Source: Anaerolinea thermophila (lineage in GTDB: Bacteria > Chloroflexota > Anaerolineae > Anaerolineales > Villigracilaceae). Taken from it: DNA of 42,914 nucleotides. Below are positions 17,776 through 27,407 of the stretch, piece after piece (position 1 is the stretch's first letter; each line of letters opens with the position of its first letter). The DNA lies in NCBI GenBank assembly GCA_020722345.1, contig DYKZ01000004.1, forward strand, positions 1-42,914, in the 5' to 3' direction. A model generated the notes under the pieces. The model did no database searches. It was not told the DNA's origin and saw only the letters and a list, made by a program, of their open reading frames with translations. The position numbers were made by a program, and so were the translations under genes.

Positions 17776-19182
17776 ATGGGCAGAGCGAGCATCGCTTACA
17801 CGAACAAGGACTACGACTCCCTGCGCCGGGAATTGCTGGCGCGGGTGCCGCAGCTCACCGACCGCTGGACGGACTTCAACGCGTCCGACCTCGGCGTGGT
17901 GTTGCTGGAACTCTTTTGCGGCATCGGCGACATGCTGGCCTACTACCTCGACGCCCAGGCGGCGGAGGCCTTCCTGCCCACCGCCCGCCAGCGGCAGAAC
18001 GTCATCAACCTCTGCAAGCTCATCAGCTACCGGCTCGACGGGCCGGTGGCCGCGACGACCGCTTTGCGATTTTCCCTGGCCGCGCCGCTCGAAGCGGACC
18101 TGGTGATCCCGGCGGGAACGACGTGCAGGGCCCGTCTGGAAGAAAACGACATCGTGTTCGAGACGGCCGAAGACGCGACGATCCCTCGGAGCCGGACGAG
18201 CGTCGATGCGGGCGCGCGCCAGGGGAAACGCAAGACCGAGACCTTCACGGCCCACGGGGAAACAGGCGATCCGATCATCCTGGCCGGAAAGGAAATCGCC
18301 CACGGGTCGATCCGTGTGTGGGTGCAGGACCAGGAATGGACCGAGGTATCCCACTTCCAGGAAAGCGGCTCCGACTCGCGCCACTTCATGGCCGAGACCG
18401 ACGCGCTGGACATCACCCGGATCGTCTTCGGCGACGGATTGCGCGGAGCGGTTCCCGACTCCGGCGCGGAAATCCGCGTCCAGTACCTCGAAACCCTCGG
18501 AGCCGAAGGCAACCTCGGTCCCAACCTCGTCACGGAGCTTCTCTCGCCCATCTACTTCGACGGCGGTCTGGTTCCGCTTGCGGTCACCAACCCGGTCCCG
18601 GCGACCGGCGGAGCGGACCGCGAGACGCTGGAACACGCCCGCCGACAGGCCCCGGCCGAGGTCCGCTCGCTCTGGAAGGCGGTCACCAAGGAGGACTACC
18701 TGGCCCTGGCCGAAGGGTTTCCCGGCGTGGCCAAAGCCCAGGTTCTCGACGTCAACGACAAGAACATCCGCTACTACCAGGTCAACCTGGCCGTGGCCCC
18801 GGACGGCGGCGGTCCGCCGTCGACGCTTCTCAAGCAGGACCTCGCCGGATACCTGGAATCGCGCAAGGTCATCACCGTCGAGATCAACCTTTTCGATCCC
18901 GTCTACCGGCCGGTCTCGATTGACGCGGAGGTGTTCGCCTATGCCGGCGAGGACCTCGACCTGGTTCGAAGCCGCGTCGAACAGGCCTTGGCGGACTTCT
19001 TCGCCTTCGACCGCATGAGCTTCGGCGCACCGGTCCACTACTCGGATCTGGTCGCGCTTCTGGACGGCGTGCGGGGCGTGAGCCACGTGCGCATGTACAC
19101 GCCGACCCAGGACGTCGACATCAGCGCCGGTCAGATCGCGGCGCTTGGTCAGGTCAACCTCGACGTGCGGAGGGCGTCCTGA
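17776..19182 (+). CDS. Baseplate J / gp47-like protein
   Basis: 468 aa: FNASDLGVVLLELFCGIGDMLAYYLDAQAAEAFLPTARQRQNVINLCKLISYRLDGPVAAT. Confidence 0.92.
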   Translation: MGRASIAYTNKDYDSLRRELLARVPQLTDRWTDFNASDLGVVLLELFCGIGDMLAYYLDAQAAEAFLPTARQRQNVINLCKLISYRLDGPVAATTALRFSLAAPLEADLVIPAGTTCRARLEENDIVFETAEDATIPRSRTSVDAGARQGKRKTETFTAHGETGDPIILAGKEIAHGSIRVWVQDQEWTEVSHFQESGSDSRHFMAETDALDITRIVFGDGLRGAVPDSGAEIRVQYLETLGAEGNLGPNLVTELLSPIYFDGGLVPLAVTNPVPATGGADRETLEHARRQAPAEVRSLWKAVTKEDYLALAEGFPGVAKAQVLDVNDKNIRYYQVNLAVAPDGGGPPSTLLKQDLAGYLESRKVITVEINLFDPVYRPVSIDAEVFAYAGEDLDLVRSRVEQALADFFAFDRMSFGAPVHYSDLVALLDGVRGVSHVRMYTPTQDVDISAGQIAALGQVNLDVRRAS

Positions 19183-20753
19183 TGTCCTCCTACTTCGAAA
19201 AGAAACTCATCGACCTCCTTCCGCCGCTCTACCGCGAACGGGATGAGTCCGGCGATCTGGAGACAATTCTCAAGGTCCCGGCCGCGAGCCTGGACGAACT
19301 CAAGGTACTGGCCGAGCGTTTCCCCGAGATCTTCGACGTTGGGCGTTGCGAGGAGAGGTTCCTGCCGTTTCTCGGCGGGATCGTCGGCCGCCGTTTCGAT
19401 CCCACCGTCGATGCTGCCGCCCAGCGCAGGCTTATCCGCGAGGCCATAGAGATTTACCGGCGCAAGAGCACCATTCCCGCCATCGGCCGTTCGCTCGTTG
19501 ACATCGGGTGGGAGGGGCGCATCGAAGAGACTTTCCATAAGGCGCTGCGCCTGAACCGCCGTTCGGTTGTCGGACGGTCGAAGCTTCCCGGGCTGATCTA
19601 CAGCCTGGGCGTCTACCGTATCGACAGCGACAACCTCGTCCAGGGAGTCCGGGATGCGCTGCCCTTCCATCATCCCGCGGGCACTCGGGTTTTCTTCCTG
19701 CAGTGGCTCTACACGCTCCTGTCCATGGAGTCGGATTTCGACGCGGTCATCAAGAAGGTCGTCGAGCGCGTGTGTCTCGGGCATCTGCACGAAACCTTCG
19801 TGGTCAACCACAACGCGCTGAACACGGATTACCACCTCACCCGCAAGAACAAGACCTGGGGTTGGTGGCGGATCACCGACGGCACCACACTCATGCAGGA
19901 CATCGAGCATGCCGCGGTGTGCGTCTCCCGCTGGCATGGCCGCTCGCCCCGGTTCCGCCTGAACACCGGCAACCTCAACGCCGAACGTCTGCCGAACCTG
20001 TGGATCAGCGAGCGGCGTGCGGCGTTCTGCTGCGAGATCGAAACCAAGCCCGTAGTGGAACCGGGCGTCTCCTTCATCCGGCTGGCGGGCCAGGAACTGA
20101 ATCGTTCGCGCCTGAATCGTTCCGCGCAGCCTTGCCGGATCAAGTTCCGCCAGAAAGACATGCTCTCGGAAGCCGTCCAGGATGCGCCCGACCTCGAGGG
20201 AGACCGCCGCACGCACCGGTACGGGAAGCGGTCGCGGCTCTCCCATTGGTTCCGCGTCGGGCATTCGAGGCTTGGAAGGTGCGACAAGGTCTCCGGCGCT
20301 GCCGTGGGCCGTCACCTCTTCATTACCGCTTACGCCGACGCTCAGTGGTCGGAGGTATCCGGCGCATGGGACATCGTCGACCGCTGGCGCGCCCGCAGGC
20401 CCGGCTTCTCCCTGAACAACAAGGCGCTCAACCTCGCCGAACTGACCGACGCCTATGTGACCGAGGCCCGCGCATCCTTCGAGATGGACGTGGACACGGG
20501 CATTCCGCGCCGAAGACGCGTGGAGACGCTCCTGCTCAACCGCCGCAGGCTGAACCACACTGGCTTGCTGTTATCGGTGGACCGGACCCGGCCCATGCGG
20601 CTCGGCTCGATGCCGCTCAACGGGTCGGGCTTCCGCAAGTCGAAGCCGTGCCTCCGCTGGCGCTACCGGCAGCGGGACGATCACGCCGAGGCGACCGCCG
20701 GTTTCGAGGCGGCGGCGAACCAGTACACAGTCACGCAATGGCCGACGGCATAG
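19182..20753 (+). CDS. Phage tail protein I-like
   Basis: N-terminal LIDLLPPLYRERDESGDLETILKV ... LPFLGGIVGRRFDPTVDAAAQRRLIREAIEIYRRKSTIPAIG. Confidence 0.85.
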   Translation: MSSYFEKKLIDLLPPLYRERDESGDLETILKVPAASLDELKVLAERFPEIFDVGRCEERFLPFLGGIVGRRFDPTVDAAAQRRLIREAIEIYRRKSTIPAIGRSLVDIGWEGRIEETFHKALRLNRRSVVGRSKLPGLIYSLGVYRIDSDNLVQGVRDALPFHHPAGTRVFFLQWLYTLLSMESDFDAVIKKVVERVCLGHLHETFVVNHNALNTDYHLTRKNKTWGWWRITDGTTLMQDIEHAAVCVSRWHGRSPRFRLNTGNLNAERLPNLWISERRAAFCCEIETKPVVEPGVSFIRLAGQELNRSRLNRSAQPCRIKFRQKDMLSEAVQDAPDLEGDRRTHRYGKRSRLSHWFRVGHSRLGRCDKVSGAAVGRHLFITAYADAQWSEVSGAWDIVDRWRARRPGFSLNNKALNLAELTDAYVTEARASFEMDVDTGIPRRRRVETLLLNRRRLNHTGLLLSVDRTRPMRLGSMPLNGSGFRKSKPCLRWRYRQRDDHAEATAGFEAAANQYTVTQWPTA

Positions 20754-20762
20754 GAGAGATCG

Positions 20763-21356
20763 ATGGCGATACATCTGTACGAAGACATCACATTGACCCA
20801 GAGGATATCCGAGGGCGACCTCGTGAATCCCGATGACGACACCTACAACGGCACGGACGGGGAAACGAAAGACAAGGAGCTGTTCGTAGCCAACGAACAG
20901 ACGATTCTCGCCGCGGCCCTGGCATCGGGGGCGACCTCCCTGCAGCTTTCCGCGCCTCTCTTCACCGACGGTGAAATCATCATCGTCGACAACGAACAGA
21001 TGCGCATCCTGAGCGGCGGCGGGACGACCGTCCTCGCGGTGGAACGCGGCTATGGCGGCACAACCCCGGCCGCCCATGATCCGGGTGCCGCGGTCTATTC
21101 CGGGTACGACTATACCGGGCTGGTGATCGAACCGGTGGATGTCGCTGGCGGCGACGAGTCGGATTGGTACACGGTGGCCCTGACCCAGGCGGGTCTCGGT
21201 AGCGCCGTCGGAGGCGCACCGCTCAACCTGGGCGACAAGGCGCACGACGTAACTCTCTCGTTCTGGCGTCGCTGCACGGTGCCGTCCGGAACGCCGGTGC
21301 AAAACAAAACCGACATCAAACTCCGGCTCACCGGTACGGAAAACCCGATCCTGTAG
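20763..21356 (+). CDS. Hypothetical tail-associated protein
   Basis: 197-aa ORF with an RBS, collinear with tail genes. Confidence 0.6.
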   Translation: MAIHLYEDITLTQRISEGDLVNPDDDTYNGTDGETKDKELFVANEQTILAAALASGATSLQLSAPLFTDGEIIIVDNEQMRILSGGGTTVLAVERGYGGTTPAAHDPGAAVYSGYDYTGLVIEPVDVAGGDESDWYTVALTQAGLGSAVGGAPLNLGDKAHDVTLSFWRRCTVPSGTPVQNKTDIKLRLTGTENPIL

Positions 21357-21365
21357 GAGGAACGT

Positions 21366-22352
21366 ATGGCCTATCACAGCACATCCGGGACCGCTTCAAA
21401 CACCGCGGATTTCCTCGTCCGCCTGAAAGATTTCCTCGTGGGAACGGTCGGCTGGACGCTTCGGGACGACCGCTCCGGCGACGCCGAGCCCAGCTACGTG
21501 CTGGCTTCCACGGGAGAGAGCGGAGCCGAAGACATCTTCCTCCGGTTCGTCAACGACGCCGCAGCCGACCGAATCGCGGTCCGCGCCTACCTGTACTGGG
21601 ATGCGGCGACACACGCGGGCGTGAAGGAGGCGTTCAACACCAGCTACACCTACATCAAGACCGTGGATGCTTCCGCCTTCCTGTATTGGATTTACGCGGA
21701 CATGGACCACGTCTTCATCGTGACCAAGGTCGTCGCCACCTACTACGGGCATTACAGCGGTCTGATCAAACGCTTCTGGTCAGGGGTGGTGGCGGTCACC
21801 CAGGCGGCGGCCGGACCCGGCGCGGACATCACGGTGCAGGTCAACGACGCCTCCATTTTCACGGTCGGCTTGAGCTACATCATTAAAAACGACGCCGGGA
21901 TCGAGCGCGTCCAGGTAACCGCCGTCGATACGATTTCCATCCCCAATACGGTCACGCTGGCGAACCTCGCAAACGCCTACGCGGTGGGAGCCAAGATCGG
22001 CGAAGATCCGCAGCCGGTCGTGGTCGGCCACTACCAGTCTCCGGGAAGTTTTTACGCGCTCAACAAGTTCGACGGCTGGGCGGGCGCGGCCGGACAGGCC
22101 GGATCGTGCGCCGCGGCCCACGGTAATTTTCACACCGCCGCCAATCCCGACCAACGTTACGGCTTGGTCACCATGTTCCCCTGGCTCGTCGCGCACACAA
22201 CCGCGGCCTACAAGGAACTACGCGGCGAGTTGATCGAGGTCTATGCCATCGGCAGCGGTGCGGCCGATTCGGAGGACGTGCTCACGTTAAACGGTGCCTC
22301 CTACAAGATTTTCAACCTGTCCGGGCCGGGCTGGTGCGCAGTGAAGGAATGA
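21366..22352 (+). CDS. Hypothetical phage tail protein
   Basis: 328 aa: MAYHSTSGTASNTADFLVRLKDFLVGTVGWTLRDD. Confidence 0.6.
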   Translation: MAYHSTSGTASNTADFLVRLKDFLVGTVGWTLRDDRSGDAEPSYVLASTGESGAEDIFLRFVNDAAADRIAVRAYLYWDAATHAGVKEAFNTSYTYIKTVDASAFLYWIYADMDHVFIVTKVVATYYGHYSGLIKRFWSGVVAVTQAAAGPGADITVQVNDASIFTVGLSYIIKNDAGIERVQVTAVDTISIPNTVTLANLANAYAVGAKIGEDPQPVVVGHYQSPGSFYALNKFDGWAGAAGQAGSCAAAHGNFHTAANPDQRYGLVTMFPWLVAHTTAAYKELRGELIEVYAIGSGAADSEDVLTLNGASYKIFNLSGPGWCAVKE

Positions 22353-22356
22353 TCCC

Positions 22357-22488
22357 ATGGCGGTGAAATCTGGAAACAAGAAGGAGATCGCGGTGAGCGC
22401 CGGACGCTCGGTCCCGATGTTCCGGGTGGTCCGGGTCATCAGCGAGGCAAACAGGATCACCGGGAGGCTGAGACGTGGCAACCCGTAG
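22357..22488 (+). CDS. Small hypothetical basic protein (43 aa)
   Basis: ATG at 22357, TAG at 22486-22488, fills the gap between two tail genes; overlaps the GTG start of the next gene. Confidence 0.4.
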   Translation: MAVKSGNKKEIAVSAGRSVPMFRVVRVISEANRITGRLRRGNP

Positions 22489-22936
22489 CGGAAACACTCT
22501 CTCCGTCCAGCCCTTCGCAGGGTCCGTGGTTCCGATGAACCGCGCCCGGATGCCGGCCTTCCCGGCTGTCGTGTTCGAGGCCGTCGGCGCGGCATCTGAA
22601 ACGCGGACAATCCGGCGCGACACGGACGCGGCCTTGAGGATCACGGCGGAGGTGGACGCCCCAGCCGACATCCAGGCTGTGATTGTGCGGCCGGTCCTGC
22701 GGAGTTTCGACCTGCGGGGATGGGTGGTCCGTTTCCCGGCCGTCCTCTCCGACGCAGCCGTCCGGATTCACCGGCCGGTCGAACGGCGAAGCGATACCCG
22801 TTTTGCGGTGTTCGCCGAGATCGAACGGACTGCCGACTTGGCCCAACTCGTGGTGCGCGAGGCGACAGGTCAAGCGGACTCGCGCCTGACCGTCTTCGCA
22901 GTGCTGATCCGCGAAGGCCACACCATCCAGACCTGA
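22475..22936 (+). CDS. Hypothetical tail-associated protein
   Basis: 153-aa ORF with GTG start, collinear with tail genes. Confidence 0.55.
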   Translation: MATRSGNTLSVQPFAGSVVPMNRARMPAFPAVVFEAVGAASETRTIRRDTDAALRITAEVDAPADIQAVIVRPVLRSFDLRGWVVRFPAVLSDAAVRIHRPVERRSDTRFAVFAEIERTADLAQLVVREATGQADSRLTVFAVLIREGHTIQT

Positions 22937-22949
22937 AGGAGGAATACGA

Positions 22950-23483
22950 ATGTCACTTGGACTCATCGTCAAAACAGGCCGCATCCTCACCGCCCGGTTG
23001 CTCATGGGAGACCCCATTGAGGGCATCACCCATTGCGCCATCGGAGACGGGGACGCCACGTTCACCGATCCCATAAATCCGCCCGCGCCGGACATCGACC
23101 AGACAGCGCTCAAGAACGAGCGGGCCCGCAAAAAGCACTACAAGCGGACCTTTCTTAAGGAGGACCCGGAAGGGACGCTCATCGTCAACGGCATCCATTA
23201 CATCGAAACCGCCGAGGAGACCCAGACCATCGGCGTCTTCTTCCGCTTCGAGGAGAACGAGGCCAACGGCATCACCATCCGGGAATACGGCTTCTTCGGG
23301 GGCGACGTGGCCTACATCGCCGGACTTCAGTCCGACTATGCGGCGAACGGCGTTCACCACCCGGACACCAACCCGACCGGTGAGGTGCTCGATCCCGGCT
23401 ACCTCTACGAAGTGAAGAACATCCCCGACTTCAACAAGACCTCGGACACGCGGGTGGAGCTGGTCGGGGTCATCAAGATTTAG
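22950..23483 (+). CDS. Tail fibre/collar-like protein
   Basis: 177 aa: TGRILTARLLMGDPIEGITHCAIGDGDATFTDPINPPAPD...ITIREYGFFGGDVAYI. Confidence 0.6.
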   Translation: MSLGLIVKTGRILTARLLMGDPIEGITHCAIGDGDATFTDPINPPAPDIDQTALKNERARKKHYKRTFLKEDPEGTLIVNGIHYIETAEETQTIGVFFRFEENEANGITIREYGFFGGDVAYIAGLQSDYAANGVHHPDTNPTGEVLDPGYLYEVKNIPDFNKTSDTRVELVGVIKI

Positions 23484-23494
23484 GAGGAAAGACC

Positions 23495-26400
23495 ATGTCC
23501 ATCTCACGCGATACATTCGACCCGGCGAAGAACTACAAGCGGGTCCGCTACCACCAGGACCGGGACCTGCTCGACTCGGAGCTCAACGAGCAGCAGGACA
23601 TCATCAACCAGGAGCGCAGGAAGCTCGCGGACATCCTCTTCAAGGAGGGGGCCATCGTCAGCGGCTTCGGCGTGACGGTCGCGGCCAATGTGCTTACCGT
23701 GGCCGAGGGGCTGGTCTACATCGACGGCTGCCTGGAGCGCGTGCCCGGAGCGGTGCTCACCTATGACCCGGCCAAGACGAGCGGCGCGGATTACGTCTAT
23801 GTCGAGCTGCTCAAGTACAACTACGGCTACAACCAGGACGCCGTGCTCATCAACCCCGCCACCGGCGAACCCACCGCCGAGCGGGAGAAATGGGTTCTTT
23901 CCCTCAAGGATCACGACACGAGCGGCGAAGCCTTGCCCAACAACGTGACCCAGCGGAAGGTGGTCGCCCTCCACAAGTTCGACCGTGAGACCGGCGACGT
24001 GACCGCGACCGTCCGCGAGAAATCGAACCTCTATCTCCAGGACCTGCTCGGGACGCTGCCCGGAAGCCGCATTACCGTGGCGTCGATCACCGAGGACCAA
24101 CTCGCCTTCGCCGCCGCCGAGGGGCTGAATTCGCTTCTCCAGAACCTGGCGGAGCGGACCTATGACCAGGCCGGCAGCTACCTGGTGAAAGGACTCGACA
24201 GCTTCATCGGCGACAACGACGGCGAGAACGTCGAGGTGATCACCAACGCGGGCCGCGCTTACATTCAGGGCTTCCGCCTGCAGAAGGACATGCCCACGAC
24301 AACCCTGGTGCCCAAATCCACGGCGGTCAAGTCGGTCCGGGGCGAGCAGAAGACTTACGTGGTCGGCACCCGGCGGTACGCGCTCAACAGCACGCCCCTC
24401 AAGGAAACCACTCAGGTCGAAGCCATCGTGGAGATCGTCTCCAACATCACCCGCGGCTCCGTCGGGGGCGGCGAAGATCTGCTCGTCCCCAACCCGGTGG
24501 TGGACATCCTTGAGGTGAGCCAAGGTGCGACGGTCTTTCAGGAAGGCGCGGACTGGCAGCAGTCCGGGAACTACGTGGACTGGCTGGGCTCCGGCAACGA
24601 ACCGGCCATCGGCACCACCTACACCGTCCGCTGGACCTACACCAAACAGATGATCAAGGGGACGGACTACGTGGACGGCGGCTGGTTCGGACGCTCGGGG
24701 CATCCGGCGGCGGACGAGTATTTCTATCTGGTCACCGCGCAGAGCGCCACCGGCGAAACTCAGTACGATTCCGCCAAGGTCGTGTCGCGCGATACTTTGA
24801 CCGGGGAGATGAACCGCCTCTCCTGGCTTCCGGTCAGCGGCGCGACCGGGTACCGCATCTACCGAGGCACGCAGAATACGGTCCGCGCGGACTTCCAGCG
24901 GCTCAAGGACGTGGCCTCCGGGGTTACGTCCTACATCGACGACGGCGTCGACGAGATCATGGGCGGCAACCCGCCCGCCTCCAATACGAGCGGCCTGACC
25001 ATGTCCACGGTGCAGATCGAACCGGGCAACCTCTCCATCATCAACTTCGGCCGCACCGACATCGGCGACGAGCCGGTGGACGGCTCCAACTGCAGCATCG
25101 ACTACGACTACTATATCGGACGCAAGGACATCATTTACGCCACCACCCGCGAGATCAAACGGTTGGAAGGCGCTCCGGCCGACTGGCCGAAGCTGCCCAT
25201 CGTCCCGGAAGGCACCCTCGGACTGTGCAGCGTCGATTGTCCGCCGAATTCGGTGGACCTGACGGTCGTCAATTTCGGGCTGACCCGCATCACCATGGAC
25301 CAGATCCACGAGATCATCAAGGATGTAGAGGACTTGAAGTACAACGACGCCCAGTTCCAGATGAACAACGAGCTCCAGAACCGGGACGCCCAGACCAAGA
25401 AGGGCGTCTATTCCGACGACTTCTCGAACGACGCCCAGTCCGACATCTACCACAGCGAGTGGAGCGCCCGCATCGACGAGGTACGGCGGTTCGCCGCCCC
25501 GAACCGAGCGGCCACGCCGCAGGTGCTCGATGTCGACTTCGCCGGGAGCGACGCCATTTTCAAGGACAGCCTCGTTCTCCTTCCGGGCATGGAGCGCGTA
25601 CTCATCGAGCAGATCGATTGGTCCGAAGACAAGAACATCAATCCCTACGCCGTGTTCGAAAAACCAGACGCCGCCGTGGAGGTGACGCCGAATATCGGTC
25701 GGCGCGGTCAGACCGGCGTGGCTGTGGTCGGTTCCAACTTCACCCCCGGCGCGACCGGCGTGACGGTGCGCTGCGACGGGAAAGTGGTGGCTTCAGGTCT
25801 CAGCGGCGACGCGGTAGGCAGAGTCATCGCCTCCTTCGTTATTCCCGACGATGTCCGCAACGGCAACCGCGTGGTCGAAATGACCGACGGCACCTACTCG
25901 GCGCAAGCCAACCTTCAGGTCAACGATCCCCTGGTCATCACGCGAATCGAAAGGGTCGTGGTCAACCGCACCATCGTGCAGCGTCAGACCATCGTCCAGC
26001 AGGTGCCGCCGCGCATCATCCGCGTCCCCGTGGTCCGGACCGTCTGGCGCTGGCGCTGGGTGACCCGCCGCCGGGACCCGCTCGCGCAGACCTTCAGCTT
26101 CGGGGAGAACCGGGTCATCTCCGCCGTGGGGCTTCACTTCACGCAGAAGGATGCTTCCATCCCGGTAACCATTCAGATCCGCGGCGTCACGACCGGGCTT
26201 CCCAACGAGGTCATCCTGGCCGAGAAGGTCATCGCCCCGAGCGAGATCGCTCTTGGTTCCGAGACCAAGGTCGTCTTCGACGATCCCTTCTACGCGGAGG
26301 CGAACACCAGCTACGCCGTCGTGCTGCTGACCAACAGCACCAATTACCGGGTGCGTATCGCCACGCTGGGCCGCCTGGGACAAAACGGGGTCATCACCCG

Positions 26401-27088
26401 GCAGACCTATACCGCCGGGGTATTGCTGGAAAGCTCGAACGCCGAAACCTGGACGCCGCTCAACAGCTCTGATCTCACCATGAGAATCTACGGCTACGAT
26501 TTCCAGCCCGAAGGCGAGGTCCGCTTTCAGCCCATCACCGGAGTGCAGTTCAGCGACCTGAACCTGGACGAGTATTCGTCCATTCCGGAGGGCTGCGGCA
26601 TCGTCTGGGAGTACTCGACCGACGGCGGCGTCATCTGGGACGCCATCGTGCCGGCGGAAGAGGAGCGGCTGCCCAACCTCGCAACGCAGGTCCTGGTGAG
26701 GGCGATCCTCTCCTCCAACGCTCCCAACGACTCCCCTGTGCTGAACTACAAGGACGTCAACCTCATCGGTTATCTCAACGACCCGACCGGCGCGTATTTG
26801 AACCGTGAGAACGAACTCACCCAGGGCGTCTCCTCCACCAAGGTCTACACGCAGATGAACATCCCCAGCGGGACCACCATCGATTGGTTCGCCTCCAACG
26901 ACGGCGGGTCAACCTGGGAACCGATATCCATCCAGACGACGCGGGAGATCGATCAGGAGTGGACCGAGTACACGCTCACCAGAACCTTCTCCGATCCGAA
27001 CGGAAACAAGGTCCGCTACAAGGCGGAGATGACCGGCAACAACCTGGTTTACCCGAGGATTCACACCCTCGGCGCGACGCTGAGCTGA
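23495..27088 (+). CDS. Large tail/baseplate protein (DUF4815-type)
   Basis: 1197 aa: FDPAKNYKRVRYHQDRDLLDSELNEQQDIINQERRKLADILFKEGAIVSGFGV; Fn3-like segment; RDPLAQTFSFGENRVISAVGLHF. Confidence 0.8.
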   Translation: MSISRDTFDPAKNYKRVRYHQDRDLLDSELNEQQDIINQERRKLADILFKEGAIVSGFGVTVAANVLTVAEGLVYIDGCLERVPGAVLTYDPAKTSGADYVYVELLKYNYGYNQDAVLINPATGEPTAEREKWVLSLKDHDTSGEALPNNVTQRKVVALHKFDRETGDVTATVREKSNLYLQDLLGTLPGSRITVASITEDQLAFAAAEGLNSLLQNLAERTYDQAGSYLVKGLDSFIGDNDGENVEVITNAGRAYIQGFRLQKDMPTTTLVPKSTAVKSVRGEQKTYVVGTRRYALNSTPLKETTQVEAIVEIVSNITRGSVGGGEDLLVPNPVVDILEVSQGATVFQEGADWQQSGNYVDWLGSGNEPAIGTTYTVRWTYTKQMIKGTDYVDGGWFGRSGHPAADEYFYLVTAQSATGETQYDSAKVVSRDTLTGEMNRLSWLPVSGATGYRIYRGTQNTVRADFQRLKDVASGVTSYIDDGVDEIMGGNPPASNTSGLTMSTVQIEPGNLSIINFGRTDIGDEPVDGSNCSIDYDYYIGRKDIIYATTREIKRLEGAPADWPKLPIVPEGTLGLCSVDCPPNSVDLTVVNFGLTRITMDQIHEIIKDVEDLKYNDAQFQMNNELQNRDAQTKKGVYSDDFSNDAQSDIYHSEWSARIDEVRRFAAPNRAATPQVLDVDFAGSDAIFKDSLVLLPGMERVLIEQIDWSEDKNINPYAVFEKPDAAVEVTPNIGRRGQTGVAVVGSNFTPGATGVTVRCDGKVVASGLSGDAVGRVIASFVIPDDVRNGNRVVEMTDGTYSAQANLQVNDPLVITRIERVVVNRTIVQRQTIVQQVPPRIIRVPVVRTVWRWRWVTRRRDPLAQTFSFGENRVISAVGLHFTQKDASIPVTIQIRGVTTGLPNEVILAEKVIAPSEIALGSETKVVFDDPFYAEANTSYAVVLLTNSTNYRVRIATLGRLGQNGVITRQTYTAGVLLESSNAETWTPLNSSDLTMRIYGYDFQPEGEVRFQPITGVQFSDLNLDEYSSIPEGCGIVWEYSTDGGVIWDAIVPAEEERLPNLATQVLVRAILSSNAPNDSPVLNYKDVNLIGYLNDPTGAYLNRENELTQGVSSTKVYTQMNIPSGTTIDWFASNDGGSTWEPISIQTTREIDQEWTEYTLTRTFSDPNGNKVRYKAEMTGNNLVYPRIHTLGATLS

Positions 27089-27101
27089 TCGGAGGGATGT
27101 C

Positions 27102-27407
27102 ATGATCGTTCGAAGACAAGGCGGATTGACCGAGTTCATTCCGTCACCACAGGAAAAACGCGAGGGCGTCCTGCGGGATCACGCCCTCGAACTGCTCGCC
27201 AACCTCGACGCCCGCATGCGGCGCATCGAGGAGCGGCAGGGCATCTCCACGGACGCCGCAGAGGCGTTCGCAGGACTCATGGCCCGCATCCGGCGGGAGG
27301 AACTCGAAGCCAAGCGGATCAACCGGGAACTGATGGACGCCGGATACCTGCATGAAGACCTGTCCGCCGCGGCGCTTGCGGCGCAGGCCGGGAGGAACCA
27401 ATTATGA
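27102..27407 (+). CDS. Hypothetical tail-associated protein
   Basis: 101 aa, helical, ATGA overlap with the next gene. Confidence 0.55.
   Translation: MIVRRQGGLTEFIPSPQEKREGVLRDHALELLANLDARMRRIEERQGISTDAAEAFAGLMARIRREELEAKRINRELMDAGYLHEDLSAAALAAQAGRNQL

Noticed and set aside
17608-19086. 492-aa minus-strand ORF opposite baseplate J
   Set aside because: Shadow frame; the plus-strand product is clear.
23504-25453. 649-aa minus-strand ORF opposite the DUF4815-type gene
   Set aside because: Shadow frame of a recognisable tail protein; no motif of its own.
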